A stretch of 11,482 nt of DNA, taken from NCBI GenBank assembly GCA_021300125.1, contig JAJTHX010000183.1, forward strand, positions 1 through 11,482, read 5' to 3'. The notes beneath the pieces were generated by a model. It made no database searches. It had not been told where the DNA came from and saw only the letters and a program-made list of their open reading frames with translations. Positions within the stretch are counted from its first letter, which is position 1. Each line of letters opens with the position of its first letter. Source of the stretch: Betaproteobacteria bacterium (GTDB taxonomy: Bacteria > Pseudomonadota > Gammaproteobacteria > Burkholderiales > SG8-41). Positions 1 to 5,937 of this stretch are shown here, in pieces. Position numbers and translations under genes: made by a program.

Positions 1-290
1 ATGTCGAAGTCCTCGACGGCGTGATCGAAGCCATCCATCTCAACACCTGGGGCATCCAGACCCAGCAGCCGGCGATGGACATGCTGCAGGGCCGCTACGG
101 TCCGCCGACGCGCAGCCGCAGTGAAAAACCGAAAAACGTGCGCTCGCGCATCCCGGTGCTGCACGCCGCCTGGGACCGCGGCGATTTCGCGGTGCGCTAC
201 ACCGGCGCCACCACCAGCATCGACTGGGGCCGCATCACGCTGGCCACCCCGCGCTACCTGAAGCTGACCGGGGACACGGCAAAGCCCTGA
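1..290 (+). CDS. Unrecognised protein, C-terminal part (5' end outside window)
   Basis: An open frame enters from the left edge (first full codon at base 3) and stops with TGA at 288-290, giving the last 95 residues of a longer protein. A GTG codon at 21 could act as a start, but the frame is open upstream, so this is more likely an internal valine. The visible part reads like a compact soluble, mixed alpha/beta C-terminal domain: an amphipathic helix, then the short motif [12 protein letters not shown], then alternating strands (around [12 protein letters not shown] and DWGRITLAT). There is no membrane segment and no catalytic motif I can name, so I cannot assign a family or function. It ends 50 bases before the prolyl isomerase gene, in the same direction. 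A -10-like hexamer in that gap suggests the next gene has its own promoter. Confidence 0.7.
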   Translation, partial: VEVLDGVIEAIHLNTWGIQTQQPAMDMLQGRYGPPTRSRSEKPKNVRSRIPVLHAAWDRGDFAVRYTGATTSIDWGRITLATPRYLKLTGDTAKP

Positions 291-301
291 GCGCCTTGGT
301 G

Positions 302-307
302 CATAAT
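302..307 (+). promoter_or_regulatory. Putative -10 element upstream of the FKBP gene
   Basis: CATAAT matches the sigma-70 -10 consensus at 5 of 6 positions and is followed by a GCGC-rich stretch. It lies in the short gap after the upstream stop codon and would start transcription near base 314, giving a leader of about 27 bases. I see no good -35 hexamer at 16-18 bases upstream, so this is tentative. Confidence 0.3.
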
Positions 308-340
308 GCGCGCTCTTTTCACACACGAAAGCCCAACACC

Positions 341-685
341 ATGGCAGCCATCACCACCGCAAGCGGATTGATCATCGAAGAACTCGTCGTTGGCAGCGGC
401 GAGGAAGCCGTCGCCGGACAGTACGTCACCGTGCATTACACCGGCTGGCTTACCGACGGCAGCAAGTTCGATTCGAGCAAGGACCGCGGCGACCCCTTTG
501 AATTCCCGCTCGGCGCGGGCCATGTCATCAAGGGCTGGGATGAAGGCGTGCAGGGCATGAAAATCGGCGGCTCGCGCAAGCTCACGATACCCGCGAACCT
601 CGGCTACGGCGCGCGCGGCGCCGGCGGCGTGATTCCGCCCAATGCGACGCTGGTGTTTGAAGTCGAACTGCTGGGCGTTGAATAA
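341..685 (+). CDS. FKBP-type peptidyl-prolyl cis-trans isomerase
   Basis: Catalyses cis-trans isomerisation of Xaa-Pro bonds and so assists protein folding. The 114-residue product is a single minimal FKBP domain, about the length of human FKBP12, with no signal peptide, so it should be cytoplasmic. The residues that line the FKBP pocket are present in order: Tyr33 (VHYTG), Phe43-Asp44 (SKFDSS), Phe53, Val62-Ile63 (GHVIKGW), Trp66, Tyr89 (LGYGARG) and Phe106 (LVFEVELL). The ATG at 341 is chosen over an upstream in-frame GTG at 296 because the domain begins right after it and the extra 15 residues are not conserved-looking. The Shine-Dalgarno is weak (GAAAG at 327-331). The next gene starts 33 bases after the stop with its own good ribosome site, so the two may be co-transcribed. 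The family assignment is secure; specific clients are unknown. Confidence 0.95.
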   Translation: MAAITTASGLIIEELVVGSGEEAVAGQYVTVHYTGWLTDGSKFDSSKDRGDPFEFPLGAGHVIKGWDEGVQGMKIGGSRKLTIPANLGYGARGAGGVIPPNATLVFEVELLGVE

Positions 686-718
686 CCGGGCAGCACAACA
701 CCAGGGAGGCACACGGCC

Positions 719-1414
719 ATGGGCAGCCATGTCAGGATCAAATCCGCCAGCGGCAGCGGCGAGTTCGACTGCTACCTCGCGCTGCCCGCCGGCAACGGCA
801 AGGCGCCGGCGGTGGTCATGGCCTCCGCGGTGCATGGCGTCGATGCCGACATCCAGGGCATCGCCGATGCCTTCGCCGCCGCCGGTTACATTGCTGCTGC
901 GCCAGACCTGTTCTGGCGCACCGTGCCCGGCCCGCTCCCGCGCGGCGACGAGCGCTCGGCCCAGCGCTCGCAGCCGCGGCTGCCGGTGATCAAGACCGGT
1001 GAAGCGGATATTGCAGACACGCTGGCCATGGTACGCGGGCTGGCGCAGCACAACGGCAAGGCGGCAACCATGGGCTTCTGTTTCGGCGGCCCCTATGCCG
1101 TAATCGGACCCCAGCGCCTGGGCTTCGATGCCGGCATCGGCTGCCACAGCACCCAGATGGGCGACTTCGAGCTGGAATTCGACGGCCTCGCCAAACCGGT
1201 ATGCCTCATCTGGGGGGATGCCGACCACGCCGCACCGCCGGAACTGCGCGAGCGTTATCTCGCACGCGCCGCGCGCCAGCCCTCGCTCTCCGTGCACATC
1301 TTTCCCGGCGTCGAGCACGGCTACATGATGCGCAGCAACCCCAAGGCCTGGAGCGAGCCGACCTACCGGTTCAGCATGGACCAGGCGCTGGAGATCCTCA
1401 AGGCGCTGCGCTGA
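719..1414 (+). CDS. Dienelactone hydrolase family protein
   Basis: A 231-residue cytoplasmic alpha/beta hydrolase of the dienelactone hydrolase family. Classical members open the lactone ring of 4-carboxymethylenebut-2-en-4-olide in chloroaromatic degradation, but many homologues act on other or unknown esters. The cysteine-nucleophile triad is visible: Cys121 in GFCFGG, Asp169 in WGDADHAAPP and His200 in GVEHGYM. The length is typical for the family (about 230-240). The ATG at 719 is preceded at a good distance by AGGGAGG (703-709), which fixes the start. No aromatic-degradation genes accompany it: its neighbours are a prolyl isomerase upstream and, only 6 bases past its stop, the convergent end of an amidase gene. 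The substrate therefore cannot be inferred from context. The family call is firm, while a true role in dienelactone metabolism is not supported by the window. Confidence 0.92.
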   Translation: MGSHVRIKSASGSGEFDCYLALPAGNGKAPAVVMASAVHGVDADIQGIADAFAAAGYIAAAPDLFWRTVPGPLPRGDERSAQRSQPRLPVIKTGEADIADTLAMVRGLAQHNGKAATMGFCFGGPYAVIGPQRLGFDAGIGCHSTQMGDFELEFDGLAKPVCLIWGDADHAAPPELRERYLARAARQPSLSVHIFPGVEHGYMMRSNPKAWSEPTYRFSMDQALEILKALR

Positions 1415-1420
1415 ACGGCA

Positions 1421-2146
1421 TCAGCGCTTGCCGATCAGGCAGGCCAGCAGGCCGCGCTCCTCTTCACTGAGCCGTTCATCTGCGTCAGCCAGCGGCGCCC
1501 AGCGGCGCCGGAATGCGGCCACTGCCGCGGCGGGCCGGCTGACGTCATAGCCCAGCGCCGACAGCAACAAGCGGTCGTTCGCCCCTGCCGGTGCCTCAGG
1601 ATATGGCGGCTCGCACCACAAGCCAAAACCCGCTTCGGCCAGCCGGCGCCACGGAAACTGCGCGCTGGGGTCAGCCTTGCGCCCCGGCGCGACATCGCCG
1701 TGGCCGAGCACATTCTGCGGCGGCATGCGCCAGCGCGTGGTGATGTCGCGCAGCAGCACGATCAGCGATTCAATCTGCGGGATCGCAAACGGCTCCTCGC
1801 CGGAGTTGTCGAGCTCGATGCCGATCGAGGCGGAGTTGAGGTCGCGGTTGCCGGCCCAGTACGAATGCCCGGCATGCCAGGCGCGGCGCCGCTCGTCGAC
1901 CAGGTAATGGATACGGCCATCGCGGCTCACCAGGTAATGCGAGCTCACCCGTGACAGCGGACTGGTGAGGGTGGACAGAGCCTCTTCTGCGGTGGCGTTG
2001 GTCGTGTGGTGCAGGATCACGTATTGCGGCCGGCGATCGCCGTGGTTGGGCGAGGGCCGCAGCTCGACCTCAAGGCTGCCGGGCGGCGACAGCGCGCCGC
2101 AACCCGCCAGACCAGCCGCCACCAACAAGACCACGATCCTGCGCAT
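1421..2146 (-). CDS. amiD: AmiD-like lipoprotein N-acetylmuramoyl-L-alanine amidase
   Basis: Zinc amidase (Amidase_2/PGRP fold) that cuts the bond between MurNAc and L-Ala in peptidoglycan fragments; as a lipoprotein it would work in the periplasm. The 241-residue product starts with a lipoprotein signal ending in the lipobox LAGC (Cys16). Zinc ligands expected for the family are His46 (ILHHTT), His149 (LGHGDVAPG) and Asp159 (KADPS), with Glu111 (GIELDN) as catalytic acid. The C-terminal about 60 residues, including LSALGYDV and an AAFRRRWAP segment, resemble the small peptidoglycan-binding domain of E. coli AmiD, which has a similar total length. The start at 2146 is chosen because it is directly followed by the signal peptide and preceded by GGGGAGAG (2153-2160); an upstream in-frame ATG at 2254 would add 36 unrelated residues. 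It ends 6 bases from the convergent dienelactone hydrolase gene. Confidence 0.9.
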   Translation of the reverse strand: MRRIVVLLVAAGLAGCGALSPPGSLEVELRPSPNHGDRRPQYVILHHTTNATAEEALSTLTSPLSRVSSHYLVSRDGRIHYLVDERRRAWHAGHSYWAGNRDLNSASIGIELDNSGEEPFAIPQIESLIVLLRDITTRWRMPPQNVLGHGDVAPGRKADPSAQFPWRRLAEAGFGLWCEPPYPEAPAGANDRLLLSALGYDVSRPAAAVAAFRRRWAPLADADERLSEEERGLLACLIGKR

Positions 2147-2152
2147 GCACCA

Positions 2153-2160
2153 CTCTCCCC
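2153..2160 (-). promoter_or_regulatory. Ribosome binding site deciding the amiD-like start
   Basis: On the minus strand GGGGAGAG lies about 6-8 bases before the ATG at 2146. It supports that codon over the upstream ATG at 2254, which has no such site. Confidence 0.6.
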
Positions 2161-2204
2161 GACGGGTCCTCACCATTGCCGCCCATGGCCTGCCGTCTGA
2201 CCCC

Positions 2205-2241
2205 AATGAATCTAACACGCAGCCCCCGCGCCGAATGAATC
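2205..2241. repeat. Pair of 8-base direct repeats in a divergent intergenic region
   Basis: AATGAATC occurs at 2205-2212 and again at 2234-2241, 29 bases apart start to start, within the 110-base gap between the leftward amidase gene and the rightward exonuclease gene. Two same-orientation copies roughly three helical turns apart could be a paired regulator site. Such a repeat in a gap of this size is also expected by chance in roughly one case in ten, so the call is tentative. Confidence 0.25.
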
Positions 2242-2244
2242 GGT

Positions 2245-2250
2245 TAATCT
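2245..2250 (+). promoter_or_regulatory. Putative -10 element placing transcription start at the exonuclease ATG
   Basis: TAATCT keeps the most conserved positions of the sigma-70 -10 (first T, A, last T) and ends 6 bases before the ATG at 2257, so transcription would begin at or next to the start codon. There is no Shine-Dalgarno sequence in the bases TCACCC that separate them. No matching -35 is visible, so the assignment rests on geometry shared with two other genes in the window. Confidence 0.25.
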
Positions 2251-2256
2251 TCACCC

Positions 2257-2850
2257 ATGTCCGAAGATCCGCTGCGCGAGATCAGCCGCGAGGCTCTGAA
2301 CGAGCTGCCGGTTCGCTGCTATGAAGGTGCGGTGAATTTCGTGGCGAGCCCGGCGCAGCTGCACGCCGCCAGGCTCGATGTGCTCAACGAACGCGTGATC
2401 GGCTTCGATACCGAGACCCGGCCGGCCTTTCGCAAGGGCGAGAGCTACCTGCCCAGCATCGCGCAGGTGGCCACCGCGGAAGCGGTGCACATCTTCCCCC
2501 TGCGCCACCCCGACACCCACCGCCTGCTTGCCGAGCTGCTGGCCAGCGCCGACATCGTCAAGGCCGGCGTTGCACTCGCCAATGACCTGCGCACGCTCAA
2601 GCAGCGCTTCGATTTCAGCGAGCGCCGCGTGGTGGATCTCGGCGTGGTCCCCAAGCGCAACGGCTACGCCCAGTCCGGCGTGCGCAACCTGGCGGGCCTT
2701 GCGCTGGGCTTTCGCATCGTCAAGGGCGCGAAGACCACCAATTGGGCTGCGGCACAGCTTTCACCGGCCCAGATCGCCTACGCCGCCACCGATGCCTGGG
2801 TCTGCCGGGAGCTATTCCTGCGCTTTGAGTCCAGCGGGCTGGTCAACTGA
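2257..2850 (+). CDS. DEDDy-type 3'-5' exonuclease (RNase D-like domain)
   Basis: A 197-residue protein consisting of one DnaQ-like exonuclease domain of the RNase D/WRN type, which removes nucleotides from 3' ends using two metal ions. All four acidic residues and the tyrosine are present: Asp51 and Glu53 (GFDTETRP), Asp110 (ALANDLRTL), Tyr175 and Asp179 (IAYAATDAW). It lacks the HRDC domains that make true RNase D about 370 residues long, so it is a small stand-alone member whose natural substrate (RNA or DNA) is not known from sequence. A middle motif, GVRNLAGLALG, matches the usual helix before the last catalytic block. The ATG at 2257 has no Shine-Dalgarno but has a -10-like hexamer 6 bases upstream, suggesting a leaderless message. 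The lipoprotein hydrolase gene begins 35 bases after its stop. Confidence 0.9.
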   Translation: MSEDPLREISREALNELPVRCYEGAVNFVASPAQLHAARLDVLNERVIGFDTETRPAFRKGESYLPSIAQVATAEAVHIFPLRHPDTHRLLAELLASADIVKAGVALANDLRTLKQRFDFSERRVVDLGVVPKRNGYAQSGVRNLAGLALGFRIVKGAKTTNWAAAQLSPAQIAYAATDAWVCRELFLRFESSGLVN

Positions 2851-2879
2851 TTGCGACGGCTGTCGAGTACCGCCAAAAT
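2851..2879 (+). promoter_or_regulatory. Putative sigma-70 promoter giving a leaderless hydrolase mRNA
   Basis: TTGCGA (2851-2856), a 17-base spacer and CAAAAT (2874-2879) form a plausible promoter, each hexamer matching consensus at 4 of 6. The -10 ends 6 bases before the ATG at 2886, so the predicted first transcribed base is the A of the start codon. The promoter begins directly after the stop of the preceding gene, filling the 35-base gap almost exactly. Confidence 0.45.
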
Positions 2880-2885
2880 GACGGG

Positions 2886-3851
2886 ATGATCCAGCCCCAC
2901 CCGTCACGCCCCGCACCCTGGCAACGTGCCCTCGCGCTGCTGGCCGCGGTCACCACCGCACTGCTGATCGGCAGTTGCGCGCAACTGCCGTCCACGGGTG
3001 TGACTTCCATCGTGTTCCAGCCCCCCGGCAAGGACAGCAAGGAACTCGAAAGCGAGTCGGTGCAGACCCAGGTGGTGCAGAAGCGCCTGGGCGTGCACCA
3101 GTTCCGGCTGAGGGGACCTTTCGCCGTGACCACACGCAACGGCGAAACGCTGCGCCTCTCGGCCAAGGAACGCATCCCGATGGATCTCTACCTGTCGAGC
3201 GAAAACCGCAGCGCACCGCTGGTGATCCTGCTCCATGGCTACAACAACACCCGGGCGGACCATGCCTACCAGGGGATGCATCTGGCGACCTGGGGCATGA
3301 ACAGCATTGTGCTGCAGCTGCCCAACCGGGGATCATGGATCAACAACGGCCGCACGCTGGCCCGCGTCGTGGAGTATCTGAGAAAGCGGCCGAGCGAATT
3401 CCCCAACGTCGACCTCAACCGCATCATCCTTGTCGGCCATTCCTTCGGCGCCTCGGCCGTCGCCTACGCGCTGGCCCAGGGCGCCCCGGCAAGCGGTGCG
3501 GTATTGCTCGACCCGGCCTCCTTCGGCGCGGCGCTACCCGCAGCGCTGTCGAAAATCAGCCGGCCGGTGATCGTGCTTGGCGCCGACGAGGAAATCTTCC
3601 CGGCGCGCGGCCGCGACCTGTTCTTCCGCCACATCCGCAGTAACGTCGGCGAACTGTCCATCCGCAATGCCGGCCACGAGGATGCACAGTTCAGGCTCAA
3701 AGACAGCGGGCGCGAGGAGCAGCTTGATTTCCTCAGTGCGCTGACCGCGGGCGTCATCAGCATCAGTTCCACCGGGCAACTTGATTTTGCCTGGCAAAGT
3801 TACACTTCGCTGGCGGATGCGCAGCGATTCTACGACCTGCGCCTGAAATGA
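2886..3851 (+). CDS. Lipoprotein alpha/beta hydrolase
   Basis: A 321-residue serine hydrolase predicted to be lipid-anchored on the periplasmic side. The N-terminus is a basic region followed by a hydrophobic stretch and a lipobox (IGSC, Cys31). A variable linker of about 80 residues precedes the hydrolase fold, which begins with VILLHGYN (oxyanion loop, residues 113-120). The nucleophile elbow is GHSFG (Ser186). Asp210 (LLDPAS) or Asp234 (LGADEE) may be the acid, and His264 (NAGHED) fits the catalytic base. Spacing resembles chlorophyllase/cutinase-like or dienelactone-type hydrolases, but I cannot name the substrate. There is no Shine-Dalgarno before the ATG; a promoter ends 6 bases upstream. 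Its stop codon overlaps an in-frame ATG of the next gene as ATGA (3848-3851), so the two are probably co-transcribed and perhaps translationally coupled. Confidence 0.85.
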   Translation: MIQPHPSRPAPWQRALALLAAVTTALLIGSCAQLPSTGVTSIVFQPPGKDSKELESESVQTQVVQKRLGVHQFRLRGPFAVTTRNGETLRLSAKERIPMDLYLSSENRSAPLVILLHGYNNTRADHAYQGMHLATWGMNSIVLQLPNRGSWINNGRTLARVVEYLRKRPSEFPNVDLNRIILVGHSFGASAVAYALAQGAPASGAVLLDPASFGAALPAALSKISRPVIVLGADEEIFPARGRDLFFRHIRSNVGELSIRNAGHEDAQFRLKDSGREEQLDFLSALTAGVISISSTGQLDFAWQSYTSLADAQRFYDLRLK

Positions 3852-3910
3852 AAACACCCCAGCTCCGGCCTGCCCCCCCTCATTCCCGATCCTGGATACG
3901 CACAAACCCG

Positions 3911-4801
3911 ATGAAACAGATCCTCCCCCGCTGCCTGACCGCCTTCCTGCTCTGCCTGCCGGCCCTGCCGGCCTGTGCCGCGGAGGCCACGCCAGTCGAA
4001 ATCGAATTCTCGCGGCAGCAGAGTATCCTCCACGGCCGGGGCACGCTGCGCCTTGAAGGCTACGTCATTGATCGCGGCCTTGCCTCCTATGCGCACGCCC
4101 TGATGCCGGGCTTCGAAGACGCGGTGGAGCGTCTCGGCCCGAAGGATCGCTGGCTCGACATCGGCGCCGGCCGGGGCCAGGCGATCATTGACTATTACGC
4201 ACCGCCCAGCGACGCCGATGCCCTGCGCAAGCCACCGCGGCGCAAGGCCGACACCGTGGCGATGTCGATCGAGGACCGGCGCATGGAAGCCTGGCATCAG
4301 ACCGCAGCGCGGCTTGAGCCGGGTCAGATGCGCTATGTGTTCGACAAGCCGCTGCGCGCCTTCAGCGCCGCCGACCTGGGTGGCCAGTTCCAGCTGATCA
4401 GCGACGTCATCGGCGGCTTCTCCTACACCGAGGAGCTGTCGATGTTCATGGAACGGGTGATGTCGCTGCTGACGGTGGACGGTGTCTTCTACAGCGCGCT
4501 GCAGGACGTGCGCAACGAGGACGGCGATAACAAGCCTTTCTACCCCAACGAACCTTTCCTGACCCGGATCTTCGACGAGAAAGGCGCCGAAACCAGCATC
4601 TGCGCCTGGCTGCGCCGGATCCAGTGTGCTGAAGTGGTGTGCATGCCGAAAAGTGGCTGGAAACCGCCGCTGCAGACCTACCGGGTGCGCAAGACCTGCG
4701 AGGCGGTCAGTGTGCCGCGCCTCGAGCGCACCCGCTTTGTCGCAGGCACGCCGCCTGAACGCAGCTTCCGGATCACACCGGCGCCCGCGGCTGCGCGCTG
4801 A
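3911..4801 (+). CDS. Methyltransferase-like protein with apparent signal peptide, function unknown
   Basis: A 296-residue protein with two features that rarely occur together. Residues 1-24 look like a Sec signal peptide (KQILPR, then a leucine-rich core, then PACAAEA), pointing to export. Residues 82-90 (LDIGAGRGQ) carry an intact DxGxGxG loop of class I SAM-dependent methyltransferases, followed by an acidic stretch (SIED, 119-122) and a segment around 163-195 (ISDVIGGFSYTEE, then LLTVDGVFYS) that resembles the later motifs of that fold. After the signal region four cysteines cluster at 231, 239, 244 and 263, compatible with disulfides outside the cytoplasm. The ATG at 3911 is chosen because the signal begins there; an alternative ATG at 3848 overlaps the preceding stop and would add 21 residues. 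Neither start has a strong ribosome site. The product may be a degenerate or repurposed fold. It converges on the next gene with a 13-base gap. Confidence 0.75.
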   Translation: MKQILPRCLTAFLLCLPALPACAAEATPVEIEFSRQQSILHGRGTLRLEGYVIDRGLASYAHALMPGFEDAVERLGPKDRWLDIGAGRGQAIIDYYAPPSDADALRKPPRRKADTVAMSIEDRRMEAWHQTAARLEPGQMRYVFDKPLRAFSAADLGGQFQLISDVIGGFSYTEELSMFMERVMSLLTVDGVFYSALQDVRNEDGDNKPFYPNEPFLTRIFDEKGAETSICAWLRRIQCAEVVCMPKSGWKPPLQTYRVRKTCEAVSVPRLERTRFVAGTPPERSFRITPAPAAAR

Positions 4802-4814
4802 ATCCGGCCCGGGC

Positions 4815-5798
4815 TTACTCCCGCGGGATCTTCGCCGCGGTGATGACCTTGCCCCAGGCTGCAATCTCGGTCTTGATCTGGGCCAGAAATTCGGCGGGCG
4901 AGTTGCCTTCAGGCTCGATGCCCAGCGCGGTCAGGCGTTCACCCACCTCAGGCCTTCGCACCATCACCGTCATTTCGCGGTGCAGGCGGTTGACGATGGC
5001 TGCCGGGGTGCCTTTCGGCGCGTGCAGCCCGTACCAGGACAGCACTTCGTAGCCGGGAACGGTCTCGCCAATGGTGGGCAGGTCAGGGGCCGAGGCGATG
5101 CGCCGGGTACCCGTGACCCCGAGCGGGCGCAGCTTGCCGGCCTTGATGTGCGGGAAAGCGGAGGAATACGCCGAGATCAGCATCTGCACCTGACCCGCCA
5201 TCAGTTCGGTCAGCGCTGGTCCGGCGCCCTTGTACGGGACGTGCACGATGTCCACGCCGGCGAGAAACCGGAACTGCTCGCCGGCCAGATGCGCGGTTGA
5301 ACCGCTGCCGGCAGAGGCAAAGTTGATCGCACCCGGCTTGGCCCGCGCCAGCGCGATCAGGTCCTTCACCGTTTTTGCCGCCACCGAGGGATGCACCACC
5401 AGCACCAACTGGCTGGAACCGACGCGGCTGATCGGCTGGATGTCGCGCGTGGGGTCGTACGGCAGCTTGAGTCGAAGGTTGGGGGCGATCACGATCTCCC
5501 CGCCGGCTGACATCAGCGTGGTGTAGCCGTCGGGGGCGGACTGGGTGAGGATGCCCACGGCCAGCGTGCCACCGGCACCCCCGCGGTTGTCGACGATGAC
5601 CTGCTGGCCCAGCGCCTCGCTAAAATGCTGCGCGGTGATGCGCGCGGTGAGGTCGCTCGGCCCTCCCGGCGGGTAACTGACCAGCATGCGGATCGGCCGC
5701 ACCGGGTATTTGACATCCGCGGCCTGCGCCTGCGCGGCAGCCGCCATCGCGACACCCGCACATGCCGCCGCCATCTTCCACATTGTCTTGCTTGTCAT
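4815..5798 (-). CDS. Bug/TctC-family periplasmic solute-binding protein (first copy)
   Basis: Extracytoplasmic receptor of the tripartite tricarboxylate transporter (TTT) type, a family that usually binds carboxylates and sometimes amides or amino acids. The 327-residue length is typical. The signal peptide ends near AQAQA (residues 22-26). Family landmarks follow in order: YPVRPIRMLVSYPPGG (31-46), the ligand-loop motif NRGGAGG (71-77), APDGYT (88-93), SAGSGSTAHLAGE (162-174), HVPYKGAGPAL (186-196) and WYGLHAPKGTP (255-265). The start at 5798 has a strong GGAGG (5806-5810). No TctA or TctB membrane subunit is nearby, which is common for Bug proteins in Burkholderiales, where many orphans are thought to share a few transporters. 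It is divergent from the large lipoprotein hydrolase across 139 bases, which hints that its ligand could be an acid released by that enzyme. The ligand cannot be read from sequence. Confidence 0.94.
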   Translation of the reverse strand: MTSKTMWKMAAACAGVAMAAAAQAQAADVKYPVRPIRMLVSYPPGGPSDLTARITAQHFSEALGQQVIVDNRGGAGGTLAVGILTQSAPDGYTTLMSAGGEIVIAPNLRLKLPYDPTRDIQPISRVGSSQLVLVVHPSVAAKTVKDLIALARAKPGAINFASAGSGSTAHLAGEQFRFLAGVDIVHVPYKGAGPALTELMAGQVQMLISAYSSAFPHIKAGKLRPLGVTGTRRIASAPDLPTIGETVPGYEVLSWYGLHAPKGTPAAIVNRLHREMTVMVRRPEVGERLTALGIEPEGNSPAEFLAQIKTEIAAWGKVITAAKIPRE

Positions 5799-5844
5799 TG
5801 CCTTTCCTCCATGCCCAGGGCAGTCCTGCCACCCGACGCGTCCG

Positions 5845-5850
5845 AGTGTA
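5845..5850 (-). promoter_or_regulatory. Putative -10 element for the leftward Bug gene
   Basis: Read on the minus strand this is TACACT, keeping the key T, A and final T of the -10 consensus. It would start transcription near 5838 and leave a leader of about 40 bases carrying the GGAGG site. The candidate -35 (TTCGCG or ATTCGC, 16-17 bases upstream) is poor. Confidence 0.3.
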
Positions 5851-5877
5851 GCGCAGCCATCGCCGCCGCGAATCCGG

Positions 5878-5883
5878 TAAAGT
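5878..5883 (+). promoter_or_regulatory. Putative -10 element for the rightward lipoprotein hydrolase
   Basis: TAAAGT followed by GCGC resembles the -10 proposed upstream of the FKBP gene (CATAAT then GCGCGC). It would give a leader of about 48 bases containing the strong ribosome site at 5927-5935. No clear -35 is seen. It lies about 30 bases from the opposing Bug -10, so the two promoters may share regulation. Confidence 0.3.
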
Positions 5884-5937
5884 GCGCATCACAACAAACA
5901 AACCTGAATTACCGCAGCACCATCCCGGGAGGGGGTC

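Noticed and set aside
254..1318. A 354-codon minus-strand frame covering the FKBP and dienelactone hydrolase genes.
   Set aside because: It spans two well-identified plus-strand genes and their gap, and shows no family motif; it is a shadow of GC-rich coding sequence.
1965..2324. A 119-codon plus-strand frame through the amidase start and the divergent gap.
   Set aside because: It overlaps both the amidase signal peptide and the exonuclease start, has an arbitrary composition and no ribosome site.
4807..4814. GCCCGGGC palindrome between the methyltransferase-like gene and the first Bug gene, considered as a bidirectional terminator.
   Set aside because: Eight bases with no loop and no T-run on either side; such GC palindromes are common in this composition.
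3830..4864. A 344-codon minus-strand frame opposite the methyltransferase-like gene.
   Set aside because: The plus-strand frame has a signal peptide and DxGxGxG loop, while this one is rich in Arg, Ala, Gly and His with no motif and runs into the Bug gene.
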